A stretch of 64,000 nucleotides of DNA from JAJNBA01 sp035512775 (GTDB lineage Bacteria > Actinomycetota > UBA4738 > HRBIN12), in the NCBI GenBank assembly GCA_035512775.1, contig DATKDI010000024.1, positions 1-64,000 on the forward strand, written 5' to 3'. Each line of letters opens with the position of its first letter. The stretch's first letter is position 1. The notes beneath the pieces are model-generated. The model was not told the DNA's origin. It did not search any database and worked only from the letters and a program-made list of their open reading frames with translations. Positions 45,108 through 52,135 of this stretch are shown piece after piece. Position numbers and translations under genes: made by a program.

Positions 45108-45587
45108 TCAGACAGGAGTGAACGTTACGGTGATCTCAGCGGCGGTGGGCCGGCCGGACGCGTTGCGAACGTGGAGTGTCCACCCGCCTCCGCGCTGAGC
45201 TTCGAGGGCCGGGAACTCCTGGAGGCAAACGATCTGATCGGTCTCCTCGACACAGCCCTCGTCCGTGGTACTGCTTCTCACTAGATCGAGCCGCTGTCCG
45301 TAGGGCGCGAGGAACCAGAGGCTCAGCCTGGCCGAAGGCTTCACCACGAGCCGAACCTCGAACGTGTGGGTCGGCGGATCGAGCGCCTCCACCAGGTATG
45401 CCTGATGCTCTCGGGCATCTAACGCCAGCGTTCGGGTCATGCCGTTCGGCTGCTCGGGAACTCCGGGCACGGAGGACTCAGAGACCGTCGGAGAGTGAAC
45501 GACCTCAGTCCCGGTGCAGGACGTTGCTGCGATGATCGCGACCCAAGCACCAAGTACCCGGTATCGAGTCCTGGGTTCGAGGAACAC
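45108..45587 (-). CDS. Hypothetical lipoprotein
   Basis: 159 residues. N-terminal hydrophobic segment ending VAIIAATSC looks like a lipobox, so the mature protein would be membrane-anchored at Cys and outside the cell. The rest is beta-rich (HTFEVRLVVKPSARLSLWFLAPYG, GGWTLHVRNASGRPTAAEITVTF), resembling a pre-peptidase/CARDB-type beta sandwich. GTG at 45587 with GAGAGG upstream. Cassette gene. Confidence 0.6.
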   Translation of the reverse strand: MFLEPRTRYRVLGAWVAIIAATSCTGTEVVHSPTVSESSVPGVPEQPNGMTRTLALDAREHQAYLVEALDPPTHTFEVRLVVKPSARLSLWFLAPYGQRLDLVRSSTTDEGCVEETDQIVCLQEFPALEAQRGGGWTLHVRNASGRPTAAEITVTFTPV

Positions 45588-45647
45588 GCTCCGTAACCTC
45601 TCCCGTTGGAGGGTAGTCGCGTTCTGATACGCGAGGGCGGCCCTCGG

Positions 45648-45671
45648 GTGCCGGGGCGCGTGGCCTTTACA
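45648..45671 (+). repeat. Array repeat 7
   Basis: GTGCCGGGGCGCGTGG then CCTTTACA. Confidence 0.7.
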
Positions 45672-45741
45672 CCTAGGCTAGAGGTATCGCGCTGAGCGAT
45701 CCTCAGGCCTCCTGGCTCGACCTTCCGCCGAGTACCGGCCT

Positions 45742-46308
45742 CTACAGCTTCACCTGATCCCGCCCAGCGCCGGCGCCCGAAACCTCTTGTGAGACGGATG
45801 GCCGTTGGACCCTTCGTATCTCACCCAACCCGACGATGACGAGCCCGACTGCAATGAGGAGCACCGACACTTGGAACGCGACGCGAAGGCCGTCGCTCAG
45901 CTCGGGAGCGTCTTCCATACCGACCCTCGCGCCAAGGACATATGTCGCGAGGAGCACCACGGAGCCTGCCGTCGCGACGACGGCCCCAATCCTGTCTCGT
46001 CCGGCCAACACGAGACCGATCACGAAGATCCCGAAGCCCACAGGAATCAGCGGGAAAACGGCAAGCAGCCCGGCAATCGCCACCGCAGCCCCCGCCCTGG
46101 TCACCCAAGAGCCGACGATCGGTTGTGTGACGTAGCGTGCCGTCAGGACGAGTCCGATCGAGAGCAGCACCATCGACATGCCGTGCACCGCGAGCGCCAC
46201 GGGCCAGGGGATGGCGTCATTGACGGATGTAGGAGCGGCGCCCCAGAAGATCAAGAACGCGAATGACCCCAGGACAAGGGACCACCCACCAATCCCGTAT
46301 CCCTTCAT
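45742..46308 (-). CDS. Multi-pass membrane protein of unknown function
   Basis: 188 residues, five to six hydrophobic helices (SLVLGSFAFLIFWGA, VALAVHGMSMVLLSIGLVLTA, VAIAGLLAVFPLIPVGFGIFVIGLVLAG, AVVATAGSVVLLATYVLGA, VSVLLIAVGLVIVGL). ATG is 6 nt after TACGCT (46315-46320): leaderless. Cassette gene; repeat 7 lies about 70 bp past the stop. No family assigned. Confidence 0.65.
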   Translation of the reverse strand: MKGYGIGGWSLVLGSFAFLIFWGAAPTSVNDAIPWPVALAVHGMSMVLLSIGLVLTARYVTQPIVGSWVTRAGAAVAIAGLLAVFPLIPVGFGIFVIGLVLAGRDRIGAVVATAGSVVLLATYVLGARVGMEDAPELSDGLRVAFQVSVLLIAVGLVIVGLGEIRRVQRPSVSQEVSGAGAGRDQVKL

Positions 46309-46422
46309 CCGGCGAGCGTAGCAGTACGACGTTCCGTAACTTCAGAGCGGCGCATTGAGGCGCCTCGCTACCGCGGACCTTGCCGACGATAATCCGGTCC
46401 GGCCGCGTCGCGGGCCCCGCAC

Positions 46423-46446
46423 GCGCCGGAGCGCGTGACCCATTAC
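46423..46446 (+). repeat. Array repeat 8
   Basis: GCGCCGGAGCGCGTG then ACCCATTAC. Confidence 0.7.
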
Positions 46447-46487
46447 AACTTATTCAGCCGCGCCCCCGCAAGCCCGACAGCTCCGTC

Positions 46488-46942
46488 GGTAGTGGCTCAG
46501 TAATCTGAGGGGTGATCCTGGGCGTCAATTTCGAGGAGGTCGTTGGCGCCGGAGACGCTGAGCACCCGGTGCGCGGCGCGCGACGGGTTGCGGAGGATCA
46601 GTGAGCCGCCGTTCTTTGTGAGTTCACCGCGCGCTTGCACAAGCACGTGCAGGCTCGACGAGTCCATGAACTCGACCCCGGAGAGGTCCAAAACGATGGT
46701 CTGCTTGGGACCCATGTGGGGTTCGATGGCGTCTCGCAGCCGTCCCGCGGTCGCCATGTCAATCTCGCCGCGGACGTGGATGACCGTCGCCTCGTCCGTT
46801 GCGTTGACCTCGGTCGAGAAGTTTTCGGCCATCACCGGAATTTAGTGGCCCTATCGGGCGGGTGGCAATTCTCCGTCGGTCCCGGGTGGTGTCTCAGCTC
46901 AAGCACGTCAACGGGGGGACTCATTCAAACTGACCCACTACC
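46488..46942. mobile_element. Second, decayed copy of the STAS mobile unit
   Basis: The right end 46923-46942 is identical to the first copy's TIR; the left end reads GGTAGTGGCTCAGTAATCTGAGG, with one mismatch and a 3-bp loss against the other copy. Flanks GCTCCGTC and CAACTCGT do not match, so no target duplication remains. Internal sequence including the STAS gene and its promoter is highly similar. Confidence 0.8.
46497..46832 (-). CDS. STAS-domain anti-sigma-factor antagonist-like protein (copy 2)
   Basis: 111 residues, the same domain as at 43201-43539 with about a dozen substitutions (GVEFMDSSSLH, GELTKNGGSLILRNP, VSGANDLLEID); most keep hydrophobic character, suggesting it has been under selection. 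ATG at 46832 lies 6 nt after TAAATT; a GTG one codon upstream is too close to that box. The phospho-acceptor DSSSLH is kept. Confidence 0.86.
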   Translation of the reverse strand: MAENFSTEVNATDEATVIHVRGEIDMATAGRLRDAIEPHMGPKQTIVLDLSGVEFMDSSSLHVLVQARGELTKNGGSLILRNPSRAAHRVLSVSGANDLLEIDAQDHPSDY

Positions 46943-46992
46943 CAACTCGTCAGCCACCGCTTAGGCAAGCGCTTCCAGGACCCGGCAAGATT

Positions 46993-47018
46993 GCCCCGGG
47001 GCATCGGCGCGGATTTAG
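46993..47018 (+). repeat. Array repeat 9 (degenerate)
   Basis: GCCCCGGGGCATCGGCGCG then GATTTAG, with a short insertion. It overlaps the stop codon of the DUF2188 gene. Confidence 0.4.
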
Positions 47019-47260
47019 TGTCGCCTGTCCTCCGGCGGGTTCGGGTCGCGTCCGGGTGGCACGGTATCCTTGTCACGGATGCGCCCATCCTGTCCGTGAA
47101 TCACGACTTCTCCGCCGCCTGCGTTGCCAACGATCTCCTTCGCTCGGCGCTCGGCCTGTGCCTGGGTCTCGTGATGCGACGACGCGCGGTCAGCCTTCGG
47201 CGCCTTCACGTCCCACCCGCCTTCAGGGTTCTTCACGACGTGTCGATCCTTCTCGCCCAT
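47015..47260 (-). CDS. DUF2188-domain protein
   Basis: 81 residues: RHVVKNPEGGWDVKAPKADRASSHHETQAQAERRAKEIV and GGGEVVIHGQDGRIRDKDTV match DUF2188, small proteins of unknown role widespread in actinobacteria. ATG at 47260, preceded by GGAGTAGAGGA. Its TAA lies in the ATTTAG end of repeat 9. Cassette gene. Confidence 0.82.
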   Translation of the reverse strand: MGEKDRHVVKNPEGGWDVKAPKADRASSHHETQAQAERRAKEIVGNAGGGEVVIHGQDGRIRDKDTVPPGRDPNPPEDRRH

Positions 47261-47273
47261 TCCTCTACTCCTG

Positions 47274-47321
47274 CTCCCGGATCTGTTGCCCGGCTGACTC
47301 CCGGATCTGTTGCCCGGCTGA
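47274..47321. repeat. Two perfect tandem 24-bp repeats upstream of the DUF2188 gene
   Basis: Units 47274-47297 and 47298-47321 (CTCCCGGATCTG then TTGCCCGGCTGA) are identical. They sit just upstream of the DUF2188 start (minus strand) and could be regulatory or a slippage product. Confidence 0.8.
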
Positions 47322-47456
47322 GCACCAGAGTAGGGAGCGGGTCTGACACCGCAGCGGCGTGATTTGCGCAACCCCTTTGACCTGCGACTTTGCGGCGGAT
47401 ATGTGAGGGGCGGTGAGGGGTGAAGGGCAACGGATGATCGGTGGGGGCGGTGCTCT

Positions 47457-47480
47457 GCGCCGGAGCGCGCGGACATTATC
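47457..47480 (+). repeat. Array repeat 10
   Basis: GCGCCGGAGCGCGCGG then ACATTATC. Confidence 0.7.
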
Positions 47481-47531
47481 CCGACCATGCCTCTCTCACA
47501 GCGTCTGCTGCATGTCAGGAGACGAGGTCGA

Positions 47532-48011
47532 TTAGTCCCCGGCGATCGTGAGCCAAAGGGGCGCGCCTGCTATGCCGAATCCAGCTCGTTCGTAGAAGAT
47601 CGTGGAGCGTTCGCTCGGCCAAACGACCACGCCATCGACTCCGCGTGTGTTCGCGAAGCCCAGCGCTTCGTCGAGCAGGCGACGACCGAGTCCCGCGTTC
47701 CGGAGTTCGGGTGCAACGTACATGTTCGTCACATAAGCGACCGGTCGTTCCCAGCGGTCTCGGCTGGGGTGGGGGATCCTCTCGACGAGCTGCAGCCAGA
47801 CGCACCCCACGAGCTGGTCATCCTCCTCCGCAACCCAGGCGCGCCACGGCCCGCCCTGAGTGAGGGCGTCGTCCACGAACGCTCGAAACCCGTCCAGGAA
47901 ACTCTCGAACGTGAGCGCGGCCTTCGTGTTGTGCTCGCACCGGAAGTCCCACCGGAGACGTGCGAGCTCCATCGAGTCGGTTGCGACCGCAGGGCGAACC
48001 GAAGGCGTCAC
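47532..48011 (-). CDS. GNAT-family N-acetyltransferase
   Basis: 159 residues. SVRPAVATDSMELARLRWDF start and the acetyl-CoA motif A, YVTNMYVAPELRNAGLGRRLLDEALGFA (RxxGxG loop RNAGLG), then VVVWPSERSTIFYERAGF. The start is set at GTG 48011 because it gives the family length and lies 7 nt after TAGCCT (48019-48024); an open frame to 48128 adds an unlikely Arg/Ser-rich lead. Substrate unknown. Cassette gene. Confidence 0.85.
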   Translation of the reverse strand: MTPSVRPAVATDSMELARLRWDFRCEHNTKAALTFESFLDGFRAFVDDALTQGGPWRAWVAEEDDQLVGCVWLQLVERIPHPSRDRWERPVAYVTNMYVAPELRNAGLGRRLLDEALGFANTRGVDGVVVWPSERSTIFYERAGFGIAGAPLWLTIAGD

Positions 48012-48151
48012 GGTTGCCAGGCTAGCGGGTCGCTCTGGCGACCTGTAGGAGGCGGCTCGGAGATCAGTGCGCTGCGCGCTGTTGATTCGAGAGCGCCGGC
48101 TGGGAACGGGGTTCATGCCCGGGCCCACTGCGGTGCCCAGGCGGGCAGCAG

Positions 48152-48174
48152 GCGCCGGGGCGCGTAGCCTTTAG
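48152..48174 (+). repeat. Array repeat 11
   Basis: GCGCCGGGGCGCGTAG then CCTTTAG. The stop of the minus-strand methyltransferase lies 8 bp away. Confidence 0.75.
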
Positions 48175-48181
48175 TGGCCTT

Positions 48182-48979
48182 CTACTGCCTATGTGATACG
48201 GCGAGGAAGTGCAAACTCACGCCAATCACCGTGGTTTCGGTCTCGACCGCCCGTGCCACTCGCAGAATGTTCTCGCGGTCCTGTTCGTCGTCCCACCGCT
48301 CCCACAGCAGCCATCCTGGTCCTTCCACCCCATACATCGCCTCGAGCGACAACCCAGCGGCCTGGATCTCCTCTCTGAGCTCGTCCGGATGATGGAAGAA
48401 CGCGGTCGTGAACCACTCCGGTCGCTCGGTTGGGTTGTCGTGCTGCCCGGACGCTAGATCACCTTTCACTATCGCCCGAAAATCGGGATTGGTGAGCGCG
48501 GCCGTCTTGAGACCGTCGAGTAGGGATCCGAACCGGGAGATGGCAGCCGCGAAGACAAGGCCGCCGACGCGAACAACTCGACGAGCTTCGGATAGGGCTT
48601 GCACCCTATCTTCTTGTTCCGACAGGTGGTACAGCGGACCCATCAAGAGGACTGCGTCGTATCTCTCGTCTGCGGCGGAGATGTTCCTTGCGTCTCCCAA
48701 TTCGGCCGTGAAGCGCGGACCCGACGCCGCCCGCGCTGTGGCTTGCTCTACATGAAGGGGAACAACGTCGACAAGATGGGCGTCGTAGCCGCGATCCGCC
48801 AACCACGAAGAGTAGCGGCCTGGTCCGCCTCCGACGTCGAGGATCTGTGCTGGTGGCCCGGGAAGATGCCGAGCCAGCAGCTCTTTGGTCCGCGCAAACT
48901 CGATCCGTGAGGAGCCGCCCTCAGTCAGTCTGGGCTCTTCGATCCCCAGCGTGTAGTGGGCGAGAACTTCGGGGTCCAT
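48182..48979 (-). CDS. Class I SAM-dependent methyltransferase
   Basis: 265 residues: QILDVGGGPGRYSSWLADRGYDAHLVDVVPLHV (motifs I and post-I), RYDAVLLMGPLYHLSEQEDRV (motif IV) and ALSEARRVVRVGGLVFAAAI. UbiE/methyltransferase-11 type. ATG lies 6 nt after TATCGT (48986-48991). Cassette gene with the repeat only 8 bp beyond its stop. Substrate unknown. Confidence 0.87.
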   Translation of the reverse strand: MDPEVLAHYTLGIEEPRLTEGGSSRIEFARTKELLARHLPGPPAQILDVGGGPGRYSSWLADRGYDAHLVDVVPLHVEQATARAASGPRFTAELGDARNISAADERYDAVLLMGPLYHLSEQEDRVQALSEARRVVRVGGLVFAAAISRFGSLLDGLKTAALTNPDFRAIVKGDLASGQHDNPTERPEWFTTAFFHHPDELREEIQAAGLSLEAMYGVEGPGWLLWERWDDEQDRENILRVARAVETETTVIGVSLHFLAVSHRQ

Positions 48980-49056
48980 GCTGGAACGATAGGGCGCATC
49001 AGTTCGGTTGGGAACCCATGACTACTCACCGCTATCGCGTCTTGTAGAGGCCGCAC

Positions 49057-49080
49057 AAGCTGGGGCGCGTGGACATTTAG
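49057..49080 (+). repeat. Array repeat 12
   Basis: AAGCTGGGGCGCG then TGGACATTTAG; perfect tail GGAC-ATTTA-GTCC. The TAA of the next minus-strand gene follows after 6 bp. Confidence 0.75.
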
Positions 49081-49086
49081 TCCCCG

Positions 49087-49332
49087 TTATGGGTGTGCGG
49101 CGTGCCGTTGGTTGGCGGACACTCCGCGAAATGCGGCGCGAACGGCCTGGAACACCAGAACTCCCACGGTCACGTTGATGAAGCCAAGCGACGCTGCGCC
49201 GGCAAAGTGGGCGAGGTCGGAGACGATGCCCGTCGCAAGGAGCAGCACTGCCCAGCCAATGGTCGCGGCCGGGATCGAGACTCGCCACCATTTGCCGAAT
49301 ACGAGGCCAGCGAGCAGCAACGTCGGAATCAC
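49087..49332 (-). CDS. Small membrane protein, two to three helices
   Basis: 81 residues: PTLLLAGLVFGKWWRVSIPAATIGWAVLLLATGIV, then SLGFINVTVGVLVFQAVRAAFRG. GTG at 49332 is preferred to the GTG at 49338 because it sits 6 nt after TAAGCT (49339-49344). Whole cassette is about 330 bp, one of the shortest. No family recognised. Confidence 0.6.
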   Translation of the reverse strand: MIPTLLLAGLVFGKWWRVSIPAATIGWAVLLLATGIVSDLAHFAGAASLGFINVTVGVLVFQAVRAAFRGVSANQRHAAHP

Positions 49333-49390
49333 ACACACAGCTTACGTGCATGGATGCAGGGACGCAGATCGTGTGAGGCGCGGGCCGCGC

Positions 49391-49414
49391 GCGCCGGGGC
49401 GCGTGGACGTTTTT
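49391..49414 (+). repeat. Array repeat 13
   Basis: GCGCCGGGGCGCGTGG then ACGTTTTT; extended CGCGCC-CC-GGCGCG hairpin on the minus strand. Confidence 0.75.
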
Positions 49415-49442
49415 ACATGTCTCGGAACAGAGGCGGAAACCC

Positions 49443-50279
49443 CTAGGTGCGCCCCCGTATGACCGCGATGATGTGCGTCCCGCCGTCAAGCGCACCGGGC
49501 TCCGAGCTTGCGGAGACCTCCCAATCGAGGAATTGCTCCCATCTCGCGGGGTCGGGGAGCCAAGCCTCGGAAAGATCGCCGGTACCTGCCGACAGGAAGT
49601 TCGCCGCCGAGGCTGCGACCACGTCTGCCCCGTGGCGCTCGAGCAGATCCCGCAACTCGGCCCACCTGTACATGTGCATCCGGCCCGTACTCGACTGCTC
49701 GGCAGGGAGGTCTCCGGTCTCGAATATCGCCTGCCATCTCTCAGCCCCGTAGCTCTCCCATTCCTCAGCCAGGCTACCGAGGTAAGCACGCAGCGTTCCC
49801 ATGTTTGACATGACGCTCACCAGAACCAGCCCACCCGGCTTTGTCACTCGGAGCAGTTCATGAACGGCGTCGTCCACGCGATCCATCGCGTAACTGAGCG
49901 GACCGCCGAAGCACGACGTCACGTCGAACGATCCATCGGCGAAATCGACTAGATCGACCACGTCAGCCTCAGCCCATGCCTCGATCTGGTCCTCGAGCCC
50001 GGCCTCCGTCACGTGCATCCGGTTCAGGTCCAACTGGACGCCGGATATGTCAGTTGCGGTCACTCGAGCGCCGAGTCGCGCTAGCTCTACCGTGAACCGC
50101 CCGGCGCCAGCCCCCACTTCCAACACAAGGTCGCCTTGCCTCACGAACTGCCGCAGGTAGTGCAAATGGATGTGGAACGAGACGCGCGCCATCGGCGACG
50201 ATTCGTGCCTGTTCCACTCCTGGTCACCATACGCATCGAACACTCGAGCGATGTGTTCTTTGTCGTAGAGGTCGCCCAT
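49443..50279 (-). CDS. Class I SAM-dependent methyltransferase
   Basis: 278 residues: GDLVLEVGAGAGRFTVELARLGARVTATDIS (motif I/post-I), FADGSFDVTSCFGGPLSYAMDRVDDAVHELLRVTKPGG, and a C-terminal AYLGSLAEEWESYGAERW substrate region. ATG lies 6 nt after TACCAT (50286-50291). Cassette gene; repeat 13 is about 28 bp past the stop. Confidence 0.86.
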   Translation of the reverse strand: MGDLYDKEHIARVFDAYGDQEWNRHESSPMARVSFHIHLHYLRQFVRQGDLVLEVGAGAGRFTVELARLGARVTATDISGVQLDLNRMHVTEAGLEDQIEAWAEADVVDLVDFADGSFDVTSCFGGPLSYAMDRVDDAVHELLRVTKPGGLVLVSVMSNMGTLRAYLGSLAEEWESYGAERWQAIFETGDLPAEQSSTGRMHMYRWAELRDLLERHGADVVAASAANFLSAGTGDLSEAWLPDPARWEQFLDWEVSASSEPGALDGGTHIIAVIRGRT

Positions 50280-50327
50280 CGACCGATGGTATACGGGGAA
50301 CCATCCCGATGATGTCGGCGGCTCCTA

Positions 50328-50345
50328 GCGCTGGGGCGCGCGCCA
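50328..50345 (+). repeat. Array repeat 14 (tail lost)
   Basis: GCGCTGGGGCGCGCGCCA; only the hairpin half is recognisable. Confidence 0.5.
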
Positions 50346-50578
50346 CCGCCACCCGCCCGCGGTGCGGGAGAGTGCGCCGGAAGCTCCCGGCAGTTCGCCC
50401 GAGGATCTGGGTTGCCAGCCCTTCCTCAGAGCGCGGCTTCGGGAGCAGCGGAACCGGTCCGGCGTCTCCCCCAGCCGCCGCCCCACGCAGCGCACCCTCC
50501 CGGCTTATCGTGAAACCGGGCGCGGGCGCCAGGGGCTCTTCGTTGCCCTGTCCCGCTGCTCCTGCTCTCCGGTTTCGC

Positions 50579-50602
50579 GCGCCGGGGCGCGAGGACGTAT
50601 CG
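50579..50602 (+). repeat. Array repeat 15
   Basis: GCGCCGGGGCGCGAGG then ACGTATCG. Confidence 0.7.
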
Positions 50603-50688
50603 ACCCCTTAGAGGCGAGCCACCTACGATGCGGCAGCTTGCTGACGGTTGCGGAGGACTCTGTGCAGCGTCAGGCGTCTGGAGCTGCT

Positions 50689-51081
50689 CTAGGGGGTCAA
50701 CGCAGCATCAGCGGCTGTTTGGTCCTGTCCCATGAGCCACGCCTCGGTGGCGATGCCGTCCTTCACGTGCCAGACGTGGACGCCCTTGCCCCGGAACGGA
50801 TGCGGCTTCTCCCACCAGCTCTCGACCATAACGACCGAATGCTCGTCGTTGGCGAGCAGGTCGTGGATCTCCTGGCCGAACGTTCCCGCCGTGAGCTCGG
50901 CGAGCTTCGCGAAGTTCCCGAAGACCGCGTCCTTACCCGCGAAGTCTCCCGAGAGTGGGCCGCTGCCCGCTTGATGCCAGGCGATGTCGTCGGCGAAGAG
51001 CGCCGCGACCGTCTCCACGTCCCCGGCCGCGAACGCCTCGTATCCCTTCCGCAATGCCTCAGCGTTCGGATGATCACCCAT
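50689..51081 (-). CDS. SnoaL-like/NTF2-fold protein
   Basis: 130 residues: LRKGYEAFAAGDVETVAALFADDIAWHQAGSGPLSGDFAGKDAVFGNFAKL is the standard SnoaL_2 layout; the His-Trp pair lines the pocket. Ends HVWHVKDGIATEAWLM. Small-molecule isomerase/hydratase or binding role by family. ATG preceded by GGAGGAAAGGGAGGGG. Cassette gene; the repeat is ~85 bp past the stop. Confidence 0.85.
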   Translation of the reverse strand: MGDHPNAEALRKGYEAFAAGDVETVAALFADDIAWHQAGSGPLSGDFAGKDAVFGNFAKLAELTAGTFGQEIHDLLANDEHSVVMVESWWEKPHPFRGKGVHVWHVKDGIATEAWLMGQDQTAADAALTP

Positions 51082-51400
51082 GGCCCCTCCCTTTCCTCCT
51101 GTGGACAGGGCCCGACGCTACTGCCAGACGAGACATGAACGCAAACCGTCAGCGGCTTATGCCCTCGCGCAGCTTCGCGACGAGCACTGCTTTCGAGCGC
51201 CGGGACTCCTCGAGGTCGATCCGAAAGTCCGCGATCGCCGGTCGGCCTTAGAACTCCCCGATCCTGCCGCGCGGTCGTAGTCGGCGGGCAGCATGAGGAC
51301 ATGGAGCAGCTCGGCGCGCGGCGTCGGCCGGCCTAGTTGCGCGGGCTGCCTGCGCCGGGGCGCACGCCGCCGCCCTCCCACCGGATCTGGAGGCGAGGGC
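51082..51400. other. Gene-poor segment with array repeat 16 and a possible remnant
   Basis: On the minus strand ELLHVLMLPADYDRAAGS and, in another frame, ADFRIDLEESRRSKAVLVAKLREGISR then stop look protein-like but are not in one frame and have no start; possibly a decayed cassette gene. Confidence 0.35.
51352..51368 (+). repeat. Array repeat 16 (right edge, tail lost)
   Basis: GCGCCGGGGCGCACGCC; hairpin half only. Last copy before ordinary chromosomal genes. Confidence 0.5.
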
Positions 51401-51799
51401 GTGCAACCTGATCACGATCGACTGAGAGCCATCCCGCTGTTCAGTGAGCTGACGGACGAGGAGCACGACAAACTCGCCTCCTGGCTGACGGTCGAAGACG
51501 TGAGCGAAGGGAGGCGGCTCACACCTGAGGGCGCCTCCGGCTACCAGTTCTACGTGATCGACGGCGGCACGGCGAAGGTCCGCCGGCACCAGGAGCCGAT
51601 CGCCACGCTCGGCCCCGGTGACTTCTTCGGCGAGATGGCCATCATGGGCGATGGTCACCGGATCGCGGACGTGGTCGCGACCTCGCCGATGACGATCTTC
51701 GCGATGTTCGGCACCTCCTTCCGTGAGTTCGAGGCGACCCTGACGGGCGTCGCGGCGGAGGTGCGGGCGAAGATGCAGGAACGCCTGCCGGCTCCTTAG
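51401..51799 (+). CDS. Cyclic nucleotide-binding (cNMP) domain protein
   Basis: 132 residues, essentially a single cNMP domain: FSELTDEEHDKLASWLTVEDVSEGRRLTPEG and the phosphate-binding cassette region PGDFFGEMAIMGDGHRIADVVA. In canonical cAMP pockets an RA/RS follows the GE motif; here GEMA...HRIAD keeps Glu and has an Arg nearby. No DNA-binding domain. GTG at 51401 preceded by GGAGGCGA. Possible effector for the many cyclases at 11-33 kb, by inference only. Confidence 0.82.
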   Translation: MQPDHDRLRAIPLFSELTDEEHDKLASWLTVEDVSEGRRLTPEGASGYQFYVIDGGTAKVRRHQEPIATLGPGDFFGEMAIMGDGHRIADVVATSPMTIFAMFGTSFREFEATLTGVAAEVRAKMQERLPAP

Positions 51800-51892
51800 A
51801 CAGCGCGGGTCGCTCCCGAAGGCCTTGCCAGCTATGCAAGATGAGCGGGAACGTGCAAGCATCGCGCTGCGGTTGGACCCCGGGGAGGTTGC

Positions 51893-52135
51893 GTGAGCAC
51901 GGATCAGGATCCAGGCGGGCAGTCTGTCAGGGACCCGCTTCCGAGCCTACGGAGGCAGCTCGCCGACGAGTACGGCGGAGACGTCCCGCAGGAGACGATC
52001 GAGAAGGTGGCGGAGCAGTCACTCGGAGAGTTCCAAGGCGCCAAGGTGCGGGACTTCGTTCCCGTCTTCGCGTGGCGCCGGGCGCGTCAGCGCCTCCGCC
52101 GTACCCCTGAAGCCAGGTCCGTCACGAGGACCTGA
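51893..52135 (+). CDS. Small three-helix-bundle (DUF3562-like) protein
   Basis: 80 residues: LRRQLADEYGGDVPQETIEKVAEQSLGEFQGAKVRDFVPVFAWRRARQRL fits the actinobacterial three-helix-bundle dimerisation domain (DUF3562). GTG at 51893 with GGGGAGG upstream. Its end overlaps the convergent pgl stop by about 49 bp. Function unknown. Confidence 0.7.
   Translation: MSTDQDPGGQSVRDPLPSLRRQLADEYGGDVPQETIEKVAEQSLGEFQGAKVRDFVPVFAWRRARQRLRRTPEARSVTRT

Larger units (their letters stand above)
50280..50688. other. Gene-free array segment with repeats 14 and 15
   Basis: No supported gene. The 230-bp segment between the two repeats has only long GC-rich frames without family resemblance or start signals; it could be an empty or decayed cassette. 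Confidence 0.45.
40240..51368. other. Cassette-like array bounded by ~16 hairpin repeats
   Basis: About sixteen copies of a GC-rich repeat occur between 40.2 and 51.4 kb; the only similar string seen elsewhere is one partial match inside zwf. Consensus on the plus strand: GCGCCGGGGCGCG then TGGACATTTAG. The first part folds as GCGCC-GG-GGCGC, the second often as GGAC-ATTTA-GTCC. Segments between copies are 0.25-1.2 kb and mostly hold one gene. For nine minus-strand genes the repeat follows the stop by about 0-90 nt, as attC sites follow integron cassettes. No integrase lies in the window and no GTTRRRY/RYYYAAC pair was found, so this is CALIN-like at most. Confidence 0.7.

Noticed and set aside
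46480..46950. Target site duplication for the second STAS unit
   Set aside because: The flanking octamers GCTCCGTC and CAACTCGT do not match.
50309..50611. Possible gene between array repeats 14 and 15
   Set aside because: The frame spans both repeats, is low-complexity Pro/Ala/Arg-rich, and has no start signal.
40240..51368. Canonical attC sites (RYYYAAC...GTTRRRY)
   Set aside because: Isolated TAAC or GCCCAAC strings occur near repeats 1, 2, 4 and 12, but no complementary partner box was found at a consistent distance, so I do not call these attC sites.
40240..51368. CRISPR array
   Set aside because: Repeat spacing is 250-1200 bp with genes between copies; spacers are not uniform and there are no cas genes.
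40240..51368. Array repeats as simple rho-independent terminators
   Set aside because: The GC-rich stem is followed by TGGACATTTAG, not a U-run, on either strand. A termination role is not excluded but does not explain the conserved tail or confinement to this region.
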